NCBI RefSeq assembly: GCF_004342685.1
Contig: NZ_SMBZ01000003.1
Coordinates: forward strand, 1 to 64,000
Origin: Sphingobacterium alimentarium
GTDB lineage: Bacteria; Bacteroidota; Bacteroidia; Sphingobacteriales; Sphingobacteriaceae
Direction of reading: 5' to 3'
Length of the DNA stretch: 64,000 nucleotides
Part shown: positions 44,412 to 53,680 of the stretch, one piece after another
How the letters are laid out: each line of letters starts with the position of its first letter
Position numbering within the stretch: position 1 is the stretch's first letter
The notes under the pieces: model-generated
What the model saw: the letters and a program-made list of their open reading frames with translations, nothing else
What the model was told of the DNA's origin: nothing
The model's database searches: none
Program-made: the position numbers and the translations under genes

Positions 44412-45503
44412 ATGTACAAACTTATCTATATCATTTTGAGCTTATTAGTGTATAGCATAGCTTTCGGACAAGGTGAGCAACAACTCTTAAAGACACATTA
44501 TTCCAAGCCAGATCAGCCTGGCGGGATCGTGCTGATTAAAAATGGTGCGGCTATTAAAACGGCTTTCACAGGTTTGGCACATGTAGAACAGGAAATTCCT
44601 ATTGCAGAAGAATCCCGATTCCGAATGGCTTCGGTTAGCAAGCAATTTACTGCTATGGCTGTTTATTTATTGATACAGGACGGTAAGATATCCTTGGAAG
44701 CGCCTATCCGTGAAATTTTTCCTGAACTTCCCTTAGTATGTGCTCCGATTCGGATTAAACATTTGATTAATCATAGTTCGGGATTAGTGGATTATGAAAA
44801 TATTATTCCCAAAGATCAAAAAACACAGCTCTCAGACGCTGATGTATTGGAGATGATAAAAAATATAGACACTGTTTATTTTGCTGCAGGCACGCAATTT
44901 CGGTACAACAATACCGCCTATTGTTTGATGTCCTTACTCGTGGAGCGTATTTCAAATCAGCGATATGAGATATTTTGTAAGGAAAGAATATTTGATAAGC
45001 TAGATATGCAATCTGCACAAATATCTGCTCCAAATACGTTGGAAAATAGAGCGTACGGGTACAAACCTACAACTGAAGGATTTCGTTTTGCTGACCAAAG
45101 TATTACCTCCGCAACGCGAGGAGATGGAGGTGTTTACATATCATCGCGTGATTTTGCCAAATGGATTGACAAGGATAATTCCTTGTATACGACACAGTTT
45201 TTCAAAGATTTAGAAACCTACAGTATTGAAGTTAAGGATGGGATTCATTATGGGCTTGGGTTATTTTTCACAAAATCCCAAGATGGTCAAATAACGATGT
45301 TTCATTCGGGTGAGAGCACAGGATTTCACAATATTTTCTTGTTTCAACCGCAGCAAAATAAGGGACTTTTCTTATTTACCAATCGAGATGATTTAAAAAT
45401 AGCCACAATTTTTGAAAGCTTATTGCAGGATCATAATTTAAAAATTTCGGGCATAAAAGAACCTTTATTCATGTGGTTAAGCAAAGTGTATAGTGGAGAA
45501 TAA
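44412..45503 (+). CDS. Serine hydrolase, class C beta-lactamase family
   Basis: The 363-residue protein has a signal peptide (residues 1-20, ending AFGQ) and the beta-lactamase/DD-peptidase fold: SxxK with S74 and K77 in RMASVSKQF, the tyrosine motif in FRYNNTAYCLMSLL, and HSGESTGFHN in place of KTG. This set is typical of family-XII/class C-like esterases and peptidases and not of a proven antibiotic resistance enzyme. It probably acts on D-amino acid peptides or esters in the periplasm. It is coupled to the FKBP gene upstream. Confidence 0.9.
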   Translation: MYKLIYIILSLLVYSIAFGQGEQQLLKTHYSKPDQPGGIVLIKNGAAIKTAFTGLAHVEQEIPIAEESRFRMASVSKQFTAMAVYLLIQDGKISLEAPIREIFPELPLVCAPIRIKHLINHSSGLVDYENIIPKDQKTQLSDADVLEMIKNIDTVYFAAGTQFRYNNTAYCLMSLLVERISNQRYEIFCKERIFDKLDMQSAQISAPNTLENRAYGYKPTTEGFRFADQSITSATRGDGGVYISSRDFAKWIDKDNSLYTTQFFKDLETYSIEVKDGIHYGLGLFFTKSQDGQITMFHSGESTGFHNIFLFQPQQNKGLFLFTNRDDLKIATIFESLLQDHNLKISGIKEPLFMWLSKVYSGE

Positions 45504-45530
45504 AAAAGAAAAGCATTGCTTTCCTTTTTT
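45502..45530. terminator. Bidirectional terminator between convergent genes
   Basis: AAAAAAG-A-AAAGC (45502-45514) pairs with GCTTT-C-CTTTTTT (45518-45530) with one mismatch and a three-base loop. It overlaps the last bases of the serine hydrolase stop codon. Confidence 0.75.
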
Positions 45531-46367
45531 CTATATATCACTCAATTTGAATATATCTTTCACGCGTATTCCTTTTTCCGTTTGCTGCAAAGTACAGCAC
45601 TCGTGCACAGGATCATGCTCCAAGAACAATATATACTCCTTATCTACCGCCTCTTGCCAATAAGACTGGCGTTCATCCATAGTCACCAGAGGACGTACAT
45701 CATAACTCATCACATAGGGAAGAGGAATGTGTCCTACTGAAGGAAGGAGATCGGCCATATAAAGTATAGTTTTGTCTTTATATTGAATCTGAGGAAGCAT
45801 CATAGCTTCGGTATGTCCATAAGCATAGCGGACTTGGATCAGACTATCATAGCTTTGGTTTTTCTCAAGAAAATTCAGTTGTCCTGATTCCTGAATGGGT
45901 AAAATATTCTCTTTTAGGAAGGAAGCTTTCTCTCGGGGATTAGGATTTACAGTTGCCCAATCCCAATGTTTTTCATTACTCCAAAATCGCGCATTGGGAA
46001 AAGCAGGAACAAATCTGTCGCCTTCTCGCTTTATAGCGCCACCCGAATGATCAAAATGCAAATGGGTCAAAAAAACATCCGTAATATCATCCCGATGGAA
46101 ACCTAATTTTGCCAATGATTTGTCCAGCGTGTCTTCGCCATGTAAATGGTAATGCCCAAAAAATTTCGCATCCTGCTTGTCACCTAAAGCTGTATCCACC
46201 AAAGTCAATCTCTTGCCATCTTCGATCAGCAATAGGCGAGTGGCCCATGTACAAAGATTGTTGGAGTCCGCCGGATTGGTGCGTTGCCACAGGGATTGAG
46301 GTACCACACCAAACATGGCACCTCCATCCAATTTAAAAAAACCTGTGTCTATGGAATATAATTTCAT
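45531..46367 (-). CDS. Metallo-beta-lactamase-fold hydrolase (AHL-lactonase-like)
   Basis: The 278-residue protein has the MBL zinc motif HLHFDH at 102-107, further ligands in GHTEAMMLP and a late histidine in FLEHDPVHE. The general outline (MKLYSIDTGFFKLDGG at the start) matches the branch that holds N-acyl-homoserine lactonases and many uncharacterised enzymes. A quorum-quenching role should not be assumed. It is the last gene of a minus-strand run, 35 bases after the ATP-grasp gene, and may belong to the same unit. Confidence 0.9.
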   Translation of the reverse strand: MKLYSIDTGFFKLDGGAMFGVVPQSLWQRTNPADSNNLCTWATRLLLIEDGKRLTLVDTALGDKQDAKFFGHYHLHGEDTLDKSLAKLGFHRDDITDVFLTHLHFDHSGGAIKREGDRFVPAFPNARFWSNEKHWDWATVNPNPREKASFLKENILPIQESGQLNFLEKNQSYDSLIQVRYAYGHTEAMMLPQIQYKDKTILYMADLLPSVGHIPLPYVMSYDVRPLVTMDERQSYWQEAVDKEYILFLEHDPVHECCTLQQTEKGIRVKDIFKLSDI

Positions 46368-46402
46368 GTTTTTACTTCGATATTTGGTATAAAGGTATTG
46401 AA

Positions 46403-47425
46403 TTATACATTCATATCCGTATTTCCATAAAAGCTTTTGACGCGTTGTTCCAGATCTTTGATTAAATATTCGACATAGTTTACCTCATTTAATGTACCCG
46501 CCATATTTAATGCACCGGGACTGAATACGTTAATTTCCATTATTTTGTCGCCTACAATGTCTAACCCGACGAAGTACATCCCATCCTTCCTTAATTTATC
46601 AGAGACCTTGCTTACCAATTTCAGAATATCGTCCGTGATTTCGGCCACTTGAGGCTTGGCACCTTGATGGATATTGCTTCGTATTTCTCCTTGTGGTTGT
46701 ACACGCTGTACAGCAGCATATTTATTATCAATGATAATCGGTTCACCATTGAGTAAGAAAAAGCGCATATCGCCTTTGGTCGCTTCGGGAAGATATTCCT
46801 GCGCGATGACATAACCATCTCGTGCTATTACTTCTACCGTTTGTTTGAGATTGTGCAGCTCATTTGGACTGATCATGAATACATTTTTACCACCCGAACC
46901 TTTCAATGGCTTCAGTATTATCTTGTCATTCTGCTTTTGAAGAAAATCAAGAATATCCTCGTAGCTTCTCGTGACAATTGTTTTCGGTCTTATTTCGCGC
47001 GGAAAATTTTCTAAGTAAAGTTTATTACTCGCCTGTATCAATTCATCTGGATCATTAATCACATACCTACCTAGTTTTTTTAGGATTTGGGCAAATTGCA
47101 GGCCCATTGATGCAGCCCAAGGGCGATTGAGCATATCCATAACAGGGTCAAATCGCAACCATAACACATCTACATCCATTAAAGAAATACGTTCTTTTTT
47201 CTGCGCTTTCAACTGCTGCAACAAATCATCGTTATCTTTAAATGTAGCATCAGGCGTCAATTTGCGTACATGGGCATCAATATGCGTGTCATCAACATAG
47301 ATGAAATCAGAGAGACCAATATATAGCACAGTATGACCTCGGTGGAGCGCATGCATAGCCAACCAAGTGGTCGTATAGATAGCTTCTTCCTTGTGTGTTT
47401 GATTTATTAAAAATGCGATTTTCAT
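46403..47425 (-). CDS. ATP-grasp ligase, glutathione-synthetase-like
   Basis: The 340-residue protein resembles GshB: an N-terminal pre-ATP-grasp domain (IAFLINQTHKEEAIYTTTWL, then WLRFDPVMDMLNRPWAASMGLQFAQ), the ATP-binding segment DKIILKPLKGSGGKNVFMI near 169-187, MRFFLLNGEPI, and the metal ligands at the end (GLDIVGDKIMEINVFSPG). GshB proper joins gamma-glutamylcysteine to glycine; no GshA gene is in the window, so the acceptor and amino acid are open. It starts 5 bases after the DUF1704 gene and is probably its partner. Tubulin tyrosine ligase is also an ATP-grasp enzyme, which motivates one of the findings. Confidence 0.88.
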   Translation of the reverse strand: MKIAFLINQTHKEEAIYTTTWLAMHALHRGHTVLYIGLSDFIYVDDTHIDAHVRKLTPDATFKDNDDLLQQLKAQKKERISLMDVDVLWLRFDPVMDMLNRPWAASMGLQFAQILKKLGRYVINDPDELIQASNKLYLENFPREIRPKTIVTRSYEDILDFLQKQNDKIILKPLKGSGGKNVFMISPNELHNLKQTVEVIARDGYVIAQEYLPEATKGDMRFFLLNGEPIIIDNKYAAVQRVQPQGEIRSNIHQGAKPQVAEITDDILKLVSKVSDKLRKDGMYFVGLDIVGDKIMEINVFSPGALNMAGTLNEVNYVEYLIKDLEQRVKSFYGNTDMNV

Positions 47426-47430
47426 ATATA

Positions 47431-49260
47431 TTATTTAATAAGTTTAAATACTGAACCTTCTTTTTTTATCATGTCCAAGCGTGGCAAATATGCTTCTGAA
47501 AGATAGCGCGGCCGGACAGCAGGTTGCCTCAAATATCCTCTCTGAATCAAGTCCTGTATAATGGGTATGTAGTCTTTTCTAATCTTTCCGATTGTCAAAA
47601 TATTAATATCATTTCCTTTTCGTAAGTATTCGATAAGTTCGATCAGCCCTTGTAGATATACAGCGTCTTTCGTCAGCCCTCCGCCACGGTACACCCGCAT
47701 CGTAATATGGAAAGCAACATCTTCTGAAAAATCATATTGCTCTACCAGTAGAGAAAATGTATCAACAAAAGAATTTCCCATCAGCATATGCCGTACACAG
47801 ATCACACGTGCGGCAAGGATTTTTAGCCGCTCATTACTTAAGCCATCGACCATATACTCTGAAAATACGGCCAGGCCTTCCTGAAGCTTCTCATAGCCCG
47901 GCACACCTAGGCTGAATAGTTGCAAAGGCTGTACTTTCCCATTGAAATAAGTTGCAATATGTGTTCCTACTTCATGCTGTATAAGCGCTTCTGCTCGCTC
48001 TTTTGATATCTTGTAATTCGAACTAATGTTCAACACCCCTCTATTGACCATGACACCCGATACATCATCACGAACCCGTACAGTCGTATTTAGTTCAGGA
48101 TACTGCGATTTTAAATATTCAATTTCCGCAGTAGCCAATTGAGCAAACTCACGGGCATTTAATTTGGAGGTGCTAGTTTGTGTATGTGTGCCATTACTGT
48201 CAATGACTGTGATAATAGCTTCCGCGACATGTAATAGCTGATCACTCACATTGCCAAAAACCTGTAAGCTACCATGTACGAAATCCGGCGAATTACGATC
48301 ATCCAACATACTCATCATCTCATCCAGTTCACGTCGCTTATCTCTAAAAAGATAGGCAATATTGGGATCGAGTATGTCTTCGATAGGTAGATTATACAGA
48401 TTTCTCTTGACTAGATCCGGATCAATAGGCATAGGTCTATATTGAAACACCGGATTTTTTGCAAAACGATTATTTTTAAAAGTCTGCCAAGCCTCCTGTA
48501 CATTCGTAGGAGTGACGAGCATCAGAAAGTCGAACCGTTGACTCTCGGCAAGCAAGGCCTTATCAATTTCTATTATATTGGGCGTAATCTCTTTGTTGAT
48601 ATTCAGCTTGAATTTCGCGGGATTCAAATTCGTATAGAGACGAACGTATTCAAAAAATGTACGGGAAAGAGTCTTACTCATAGACTCTCTAAAATGTCGT
48701 TCCAATAAGGGAAGCAAGGTGCCTGATGCATGGAAATAGGTGTTTTGGATAGACAACCCAATGCTGAAAATATTATTTTCTTGAAGTTCGGTCAGCGGAA
48801 ATAAAGACGAAAAATAAGGGTTGTGAGGCATTTTCTTCTGTTTAACGATATTTGTCTGTAAATCAGGCGCCTCAATTCGCAAGTTTTTGTGAATATATTC
48901 TGCTAAGGGTAAAGCCACTTTTTGAGCTACATGGATAGATACATCATTGTTACTTTCGGCATCTACCCATAATTCTATTATGAGGCAACTACCAAATTCT
49001 TCTTGAATAGTTTCAATGATATCGATAAGAAATTGATCAACTTTTTTATCTTTCTCGGACTTGATGATGATACTCGCCAGCTGGGATTTCGCCAAATCGG
49101 ATATAGTACTCCTTTTGCGTCCCGAAGCCGGAATTCTATAGAGAAAAAAGTAGGGGACTACCTTATTAAATATTATTTTACCCACATTTGGGATAGGCTC
49201 ATAAAAAGCCTCTCTCTTGTGTATAGCTGTTTTTATATATTTTAATAATTTATCTTCCAC
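47431..49260 (-). CDS. DUF1704 (QEGLA motif) putative zinc carboxypeptidase
   Basis: The 609-residue protein belongs to DUF1704, annotated in databases as flavohemoglobin expression-modulating QEGLA motif protein. It carries HEVGTH at 429-434 (an HExxxH zinc site), the QEGLA motif at 460-464 with a likely third ligand E461, and a downstream VYRGGGLTKDAVY motif near 523-535. Animal members (MATCAP and relatives) remove the C-terminal tyrosine of tubulin with this site. The N-terminal 350 residues are family-specific and of unknown role. It has no signal peptide. It is packed between an amidohydrolase-like gene (8 bases) and an ATP-grasp gene (5 bases). Confidence 0.88.
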   Translation of the reverse strand: MEDKLLKYIKTAIHKREAFYEPIPNVGKIIFNKVVPYFFLYRIPASGRKRSTISDLAKSQLASIIIKSEKDKKVDQFLIDIIETIQEEFGSCLIIELWVDAESNNDVSIHVAQKVALPLAEYIHKNLRIEAPDLQTNIVKQKKMPHNPYFSSLFPLTELQENNIFSIGLSIQNTYFHASGTLLPLLERHFRESMSKTLSRTFFEYVRLYTNLNPAKFKLNINKEITPNIIEIDKALLAESQRFDFLMLVTPTNVQEAWQTFKNNRFAKNPVFQYRPMPIDPDLVKRNLYNLPIEDILDPNIAYLFRDKRRELDEMMSMLDDRNSPDFVHGSLQVFGNVSDQLLHVAEAIITVIDSNGTHTQTSTSKLNAREFAQLATAEIEYLKSQYPELNTTVRVRDDVSGVMVNRGVLNISSNYKISKERAEALIQHEVGTHIATYFNGKVQPLQLFSLGVPGYEKLQEGLAVFSEYMVDGLSNERLKILAARVICVRHMLMGNSFVDTFSLLVEQYDFSEDVAFHITMRVYRGGGLTKDAVYLQGLIELIEYLRKGNDINILTIGKIRKDYIPIIQDLIQRGYLRQPAVRPRYLSEAYLPRLDMIKKEGSVFKLIK

Positions 49261-49268
49261 AGAAAATC

Positions 49269-50054
49269 TTACTTATTTGTTTGAAAATAGTTGTACATCG
49301 CGCTTACAGTATCCTTCAACAACTTGTTGTAAGTAACCACTTTGTCTTTATACACCTCACCGGACCATTCATCCATAAAATCTTTTCGGAATTCGATAGA
49401 AATAACACAACCCAAGTCCCCATAGCGTTTGATCAGATGTTGCGCGAGATTGCCACCTTTGAATTTGATATTTTCGCGGATATCTAAATTTTCCCCTGTA
49501 GTGGTACCTGCTTCCTTCATAATTTGAGCAAAATGTTGAAGAAAACTATACCATTTGGCAGTATTATAGAATGTTCCGAGATTTATTTGTGGATTTTTGG
49601 ATTCATCAACGATTTCATTTGCTGATTCACGTTTAGCATTATAGCTGTGTATATCCAATATCACAAAATACCCGTATTTCTTTATGGTAGTTGCGATATG
49701 TCTTTCGATACTATTATATATTACTTGATGCTGTTTATGTAATTGGGAAACAAAACTCTCAGGAAGAGCAGGCTGGAAAACTTCTAACCCCCATGCTTGT
49801 TCCGGTCTCAAATACAATGCATTATCCAAATCCCTATTTAGATCGAGTTGAAAGCGCGAAGTAAATACTACAAATTGATTGATGGGTAGGTCAGCAATGC
49901 TGGCCGTGTACGGGTCTTCTTCACGAAGGCGTTCGGCATCCGTAAGTTTCACATACGGCATTAATTCTTCACTGACAGTATGACCATCATGAATAGCGAA
50001 AGACCAAAATGGGCTATCCATTGTGGTGATTTGATAAGCAATTTCTAATGACAT
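49269..50054 (-). CDS. N-formylglutamate amidohydrolase family protein
   Basis: The 261-residue protein matches the N-formylglutamate amidohydrolase family (HutG-like, distant from zinc carboxypeptidases): FAIHDGHTVSEEL near the N-terminus, REEDPYTASIA, SRFQLDLNRD and VILDIHSYN, which carry the probable zinc ligands and substrate arginine. In histidine breakdown such enzymes cut N-formyl-glutamate, but no hut genes are present here. The company of a DUF1704 peptidase and an ATP-grasp ligase points to a different, unknown role, perhaps removal of an acyl group from an amino acid or peptide. Confidence 0.85.
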   Translation of the reverse strand: MSLEIAYQITTMDSPFWSFAIHDGHTVSEELMPYVKLTDAERLREEDPYTASIADLPINQFVVFTSRFQLDLNRDLDNALYLRPEQAWGLEVFQPALPESFVSQLHKQHQVIYNSIERHIATTIKKYGYFVILDIHSYNAKRESANEIVDESKNPQINLGTFYNTAKWYSFLQHFAQIMKEAGTTTGENLDIRENIKFKGGNLAQHLIKRYGDLGCVISIEFRKDFMDEWSGEVYKDKVVTYNKLLKDTVSAMYNYFQTNK

Positions 50055-50058
50055 GATA

Positions 50059-50088
50059 AGCTAGATATAATTGAATAACAATCTAGCT
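50059..50088. repeat. 8-bp inverted repeat before the amidohydrolase gene
   Basis: AGCTAGAT (50059-50066) and ATCTAGCT (50081-50088) could form a hairpin just upstream of the ATG at 50054. No T run follows, so it is not a plain terminator; a binding site or mRNA structure is possible. Confidence 0.4.
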
Positions 50089-50123
50089 CCATAAAGGTTT
50101 ACGTAAGGGATGTCACGGTGTGC

Positions 50124-52193
50124 TTACATATGCAATTTCATGCCGATATAATAATTTCGAGGAGCCGCTGCGTTGAAGTATCGACCACCAAAAGCATTGA
50201 TATCATTACCTAAACTATATTTTTGGTTTAATAGATTGTCAGAGCCTGCAAATAAGGAGTAGCTGTACTTTGAGTTGGAGATTTTATTGCTCCAGCTTAC
50301 TTTCGCCTGTATCAAATCATAAGCATCTGCAAATACCGCATTAGCATCATCCAAAGGTATAGTAGAAGTATGATTGTGGTATATATTGAAGCTTATATTA
50401 TGCGCAAAAGAGAACAACAAGGTATTGACTAATGTCCAATCGGGAACCGAAGTTATTTTATTGCCCTTAAAATTTTGTTCCCCGGATTGATAATTACCAA
50501 AGCGATAGTGATTGTAAGAAAAAGCCGTATTGAAGGTAATTGATTTCAACCAATTGCTATTCCATTTCCAGTAAGACCAAACGGATAGTTCTGCACCTTT
50601 TTGATTCATTTCTCCAGCATTGACATAAGATTCACTGCCATTTTCATTGATTTGACGTACGATACTGTTGTCCATTAAGTATTGGTAAATGCTTAAGTCA
50701 ACAATCCAGTTTTGGTTAGGCGATTTAATTTTATAACCCAACTCGTAATTCATTCCACTTTCAGCAAGTAGGCTATTATTGATGGTATTGTCTGAAGACC
50801 TGACTTCAGCGATGGTCGGCGTAGAATATCCGCGTGAAATAGAACCTCGCACCGCCATCCAATTATTGAATTGATAGGAAGTCGCTAGGCGCGGGGATAA
50901 GTTGCCTTTGAAATTTATAGATCCTTCAGTGCTATTTTCAGCCGGAAAAGTGGTCGCGTAATCAATCGCGTTCGCATTGTAACCCAATGAAGCCTCTAAA
51001 ACCCAATCAGGTGTAAAATCAACCTGCGTTCGTGCAAATAGATTTATTTGCGAATTATCAAGTTTGTCGAAGGCTTGTGGATCACCTGCCACGCCACGTT
51101 CGTTATCAAAGTTCTTTATGTCGTTCCAACCTTTTATTGCTTCTAGTCCTACCTGGAATTGGAGAGGCAACTTCGTATTACCATTTTGGTAAGAAAGAAA
51201 AGTACGTGTTCCAAAATTTTTCTCTTTCCGAAACTCATAATTGGTAATAAAAGGATTTTCAAAATCCGTGTAAGAGCCAAATAGCGAAATGACGTGACTG
51301 AATTGAGCATTCAATTGGTACTCATGTATCAAACCACCTATGAAGGTTTTATTGTAAATTGTAGCATTTTGTTCAGCAGCGCCGGGATTTGGTCCTGCAG
51401 CAGGTCTGGCCATTTTGGGATTTTCTTCGTATTGTTTTAATGTCAACCCGCCAGGAGTTTGGTAATCCATATCCGAATACAGACCATAGAATTTTAAAGT
51501 ACCATAATTGTTATACCTCCAATTGTGTGTAGTCTGTAAGGTTAACTTGTTTAAGGCTGAATTTTCACGATATCCATCAGATTTGGTATAAGATTGATTG
51601 AAAGCGAAATGGTACTTGTCGTTCACCTTTCTGCTTATTCCTAAGTTTTCTTGAATTAAACCAAATGAGCCATCGGCCAATTGAAAATTAAGGCGATTGG
51701 CATTGCTATCAAAACCATCGGGCGTTATACGGATTACACCTCCAGAATTCGCTCCAAAAAGCGAACCATCAGGACCTTTTATTACTTGGACAGCAGCAAT
51801 GGCGTTTGGATCCAGCAAATTAAAATATGTATTTCCTCCGGCATCGGTGAGGGGTATTTCATCCATATATACTTTCGTATTTCTTACACCAAATGGGGAA
51901 CGGATAAGGCTACCGCGCATAGCCAAACGGTAAGAGCCCGGTGAACGTTCTTCCATCCGAATACCCGACACGGTATTTATTGCTGAAGTGAGCGAAATCG
52001 TGCTTTGTGCCTGGATGGTCTGCGCTGAAACCGTTTGGGCACTACTCGTCAATTTTAGAAGTGATTGGGATGTAAAATATTGTTTTACCTCTACAGGTTG
52101 CAATTGCACTTGGGTAGTATCATCGGCAGTATTTTGCGCATATGCGGTGGTTGTACTTGCTAATAGTAAGGTAATCGCCGTATTAAATTTCAT
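50124..52193 (-). CDS. TonB-dependent receptor (siderophore-receptor-like)
   Basis: The 689-residue protein has a signal peptide (residues 1-19, ending AYAQ), a plug (about 45-165, with YRLAMRGSLIRSPFGVRNTKVYMD and VQVIKGPDGSLFGANSGGVIRI) and a beta-barrel ending in MKLHM. It lacks the CarboxypepD-like N-terminal domain and resembles FecA/siderophore-type receptors. The ligand is unknown. It starts 20 bases after the barrel-protein gene and ends 69 bases before the amidohydrolase gene, all in one direction. Confidence 0.93.
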   Translation of the reverse strand: MKFNTAITLLLASTTTAYAQNTADDTTQVQLQPVEVKQYFTSQSLLKLTSSAQTVSAQTIQAQSTISLTSAINTVSGIRMEERSPGSYRLAMRGSLIRSPFGVRNTKVYMDEIPLTDAGGNTYFNLLDPNAIAAVQVIKGPDGSLFGANSGGVIRITPDGFDSNANRLNFQLADGSFGLIQENLGISRKVNDKYHFAFNQSYTKSDGYRENSALNKLTLQTTHNWRYNNYGTLKFYGLYSDMDYQTPGGLTLKQYEENPKMARPAAGPNPGAAEQNATIYNKTFIGGLIHEYQLNAQFSHVISLFGSYTDFENPFITNYEFRKEKNFGTRTFLSYQNGNTKLPLQFQVGLEAIKGWNDIKNFDNERGVAGDPQAFDKLDNSQINLFARTQVDFTPDWVLEASLGYNANAIDYATTFPAENSTEGSINFKGNLSPRLATSYQFNNWMAVRGSISRGYSTPTIAEVRSSDNTINNSLLAESGMNYELGYKIKSPNQNWIVDLSIYQYLMDNSIVRQINENGSESYVNAGEMNQKGAELSVWSYWKWNSNWLKSITFNTAFSYNHYRFGNYQSGEQNFKGNKITSVPDWTLVNTLLFSFAHNISFNIYHNHTSTIPLDDANAVFADAYDLIQAKVSWSNKISNSKYSYSLFAGSDNLLNQKYSLGNDINAFGGRYFNAAAPRNYYIGMKLHM

Positions 52194-52213
52194 AAAGTAA
52201 AATCACAAAAAAA

Positions 52214-53569
52214 TTAGAAAGCTTCGTTCAATCCTAAAAATAGGCCTCTTTGGCCGAATTTCCCAAAAGCATAATCAATACACAAATTAGTACGAGTCAA
52301 TTTATTAAATAATACCCGTAGGCCAGCTCCTCCAGCCGGTTGCCAATGCTTGAACAGCTTACTGCCTATTTCGTCGTCTACGGTCTGAATATTTCCGAAA
52401 ACCACTCCGCTCAAAAATTGATTGCGCAGAATAGGGAAGCGGTATTCCAATTCGCCATAGGCAAAAGATTGTCCTTTGAAATAACCATTTGTATAACCTC
52501 GGCCTGAACGCGCATAGGGATCTTTTCCTGTTCCCGGCAGATCCAAATAACCCAGATTGCTGCCTAAACTATACGAACCATAATACCAGAATGCCAAAAC
52601 GTGATTCGGCCGATAGGTAGATAGTTGCCAATATTTTCTAAAATCCGTCAGTAACTGTAAGGCGTTCTGTGAGCTACCGAGCCAAGTCTGATTTGCACGA
52701 AGCACCACATCCGAATAGATTCCCTTGTACGCACTATTGGGATTATCTCTTGTGGTGTACTGAAGATTTAACATCAGCCCATTGTTGTTATTCATTATGG
52801 AATTATAGCCCTTCCAATCATTATAAATATCCATGGGCGGGTTTTCGCTATCGGATACCGTACCAATATTTCTTTTTAAATCAAAATACACACCAGTACC
52901 TACAAATAAATTATCCGTAAGTTGTTTATACACTCGCTCACTGAAACCGTATACCGTATAATTATTGATAAATCGTTTACGATCGGGGTTCGTTAAGACG
53001 CGTTCTTCATCCGATAGGTTTTCAAAATCTTTGCCTATGCCCAATCCATAGTCAAGTCCCACCATTTTGGCGATGTGCAGACTGCCTTTGAGATTCCACT
53101 TATTTTCGCGTGTATAGGTGTCGTGAAAGATATAACCAACCGCGATTCCTTTGGTCGTATAATTAAGTGCGGTCGCGAATACTGACATATTCGTATTTTT
53201 GGAGTCGCCCAAATAAACACCCCCTACAGCTTTCACCCCAATTTGAAATCCTATACTTGGGTTGTAATTAATATTGGGCAAATACGATATGGGAGACCGT
53301 TTTTTTGAAAAATTTTGCTTATTTTTATTGTTAATCGGGTTTATCTGTTTAAATAAATCTACAATATCATAGGTTTTCTCATTTTCTAATGTATCTGTTG
53401 CGGTTTTCTTGGTGATATCAGCACTTACACCAAGCGTATCATTAGGTACACTGATAGAAGGAGTTACCTGAGCAAATATGGTCTGCACGCCCGATAGGTA
53501 CGAACCGATTATGAAAAATATATAAATACAAAGATTCTGTATACGATATGACATAAATGAATTTCTCAT
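52214..53569 (-). CDS. BamA/TamA-like outer-membrane barrel protein
   Basis: ATG 53569 gives a signal peptide (ending QTIFAQ) and 451 residues; the start at 53626 adds an unlikely leader. A short linker rich in Asn, Lys and Thr is followed by a surface-antigen-type barrel with repeated aromatic strands (IGFQIGVKAVGGVYLGD, LFVGTGVYFDLKR, QSFAYGELEYRFPILRNQFLSGVVFGN, GGAGLRVLFNK, NLCIDYAFG) and the Omp85-family ending (GLFLGLNEAF). No POTRA domains are seen. Its role (secretion, lipid or protein insertion) is unknown. It opens the minus-strand run that leads to the DUF1704 cluster. Confidence 0.85.
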   Translation of the reverse strand: MRNSFMSYRIQNLCIYIFFIIGSYLSGVQTIFAQVTPSISVPNDTLGVSADITKKTATDTLENEKTYDIVDLFKQINPINNKNKQNFSKKRSPISYLPNINYNPSIGFQIGVKAVGGVYLGDSKNTNMSVFATALNYTTKGIAVGYIFHDTYTRENKWNLKGSLHIAKMVGLDYGLGIGKDFENLSDEERVLTNPDRKRFINNYTVYGFSERVYKQLTDNLFVGTGVYFDLKRNIGTVSDSENPPMDIYNDWKGYNSIMNNNNGLMLNLQYTTRDNPNSAYKGIYSDVVLRANQTWLGSSQNALQLLTDFRKYWQLSTYRPNHVLAFWYYGSYSLGSNLGYLDLPGTGKDPYARSGRGYTNGYFKGQSFAYGELEYRFPILRNQFLSGVVFGNIQTVDDEIGSKLFKHWQPAGGAGLRVLFNKLTRTNLCIDYAFGKFGQRGLFLGLNEAF

Positions 53570-53680
53570 GGTAAATTTAATCCGTAAAAATAGGAGAATA
53601 CATTGGGAATGTCTAGTTAATAACAAAATAAAAACAATAGTAATTTTGAATTGTTACTTTTAATAGAGAGGAATATTCTT

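Noticed and set aside
44412-45503. Calling the SxxK protein an antibiotic-resistance beta-lactamase
   Set aside because: The KTG motif is replaced by an HSG motif and the neighbours are housekeeping genes; an esterase or peptidase is equally likely.
45531-46367. Calling the MBL-fold protein a quorum-quenching lactonase
   Set aside because: The HLHFDH motif is shared by many unrelated hydrolases; no specificity residues for homoserine lactones could be confirmed.
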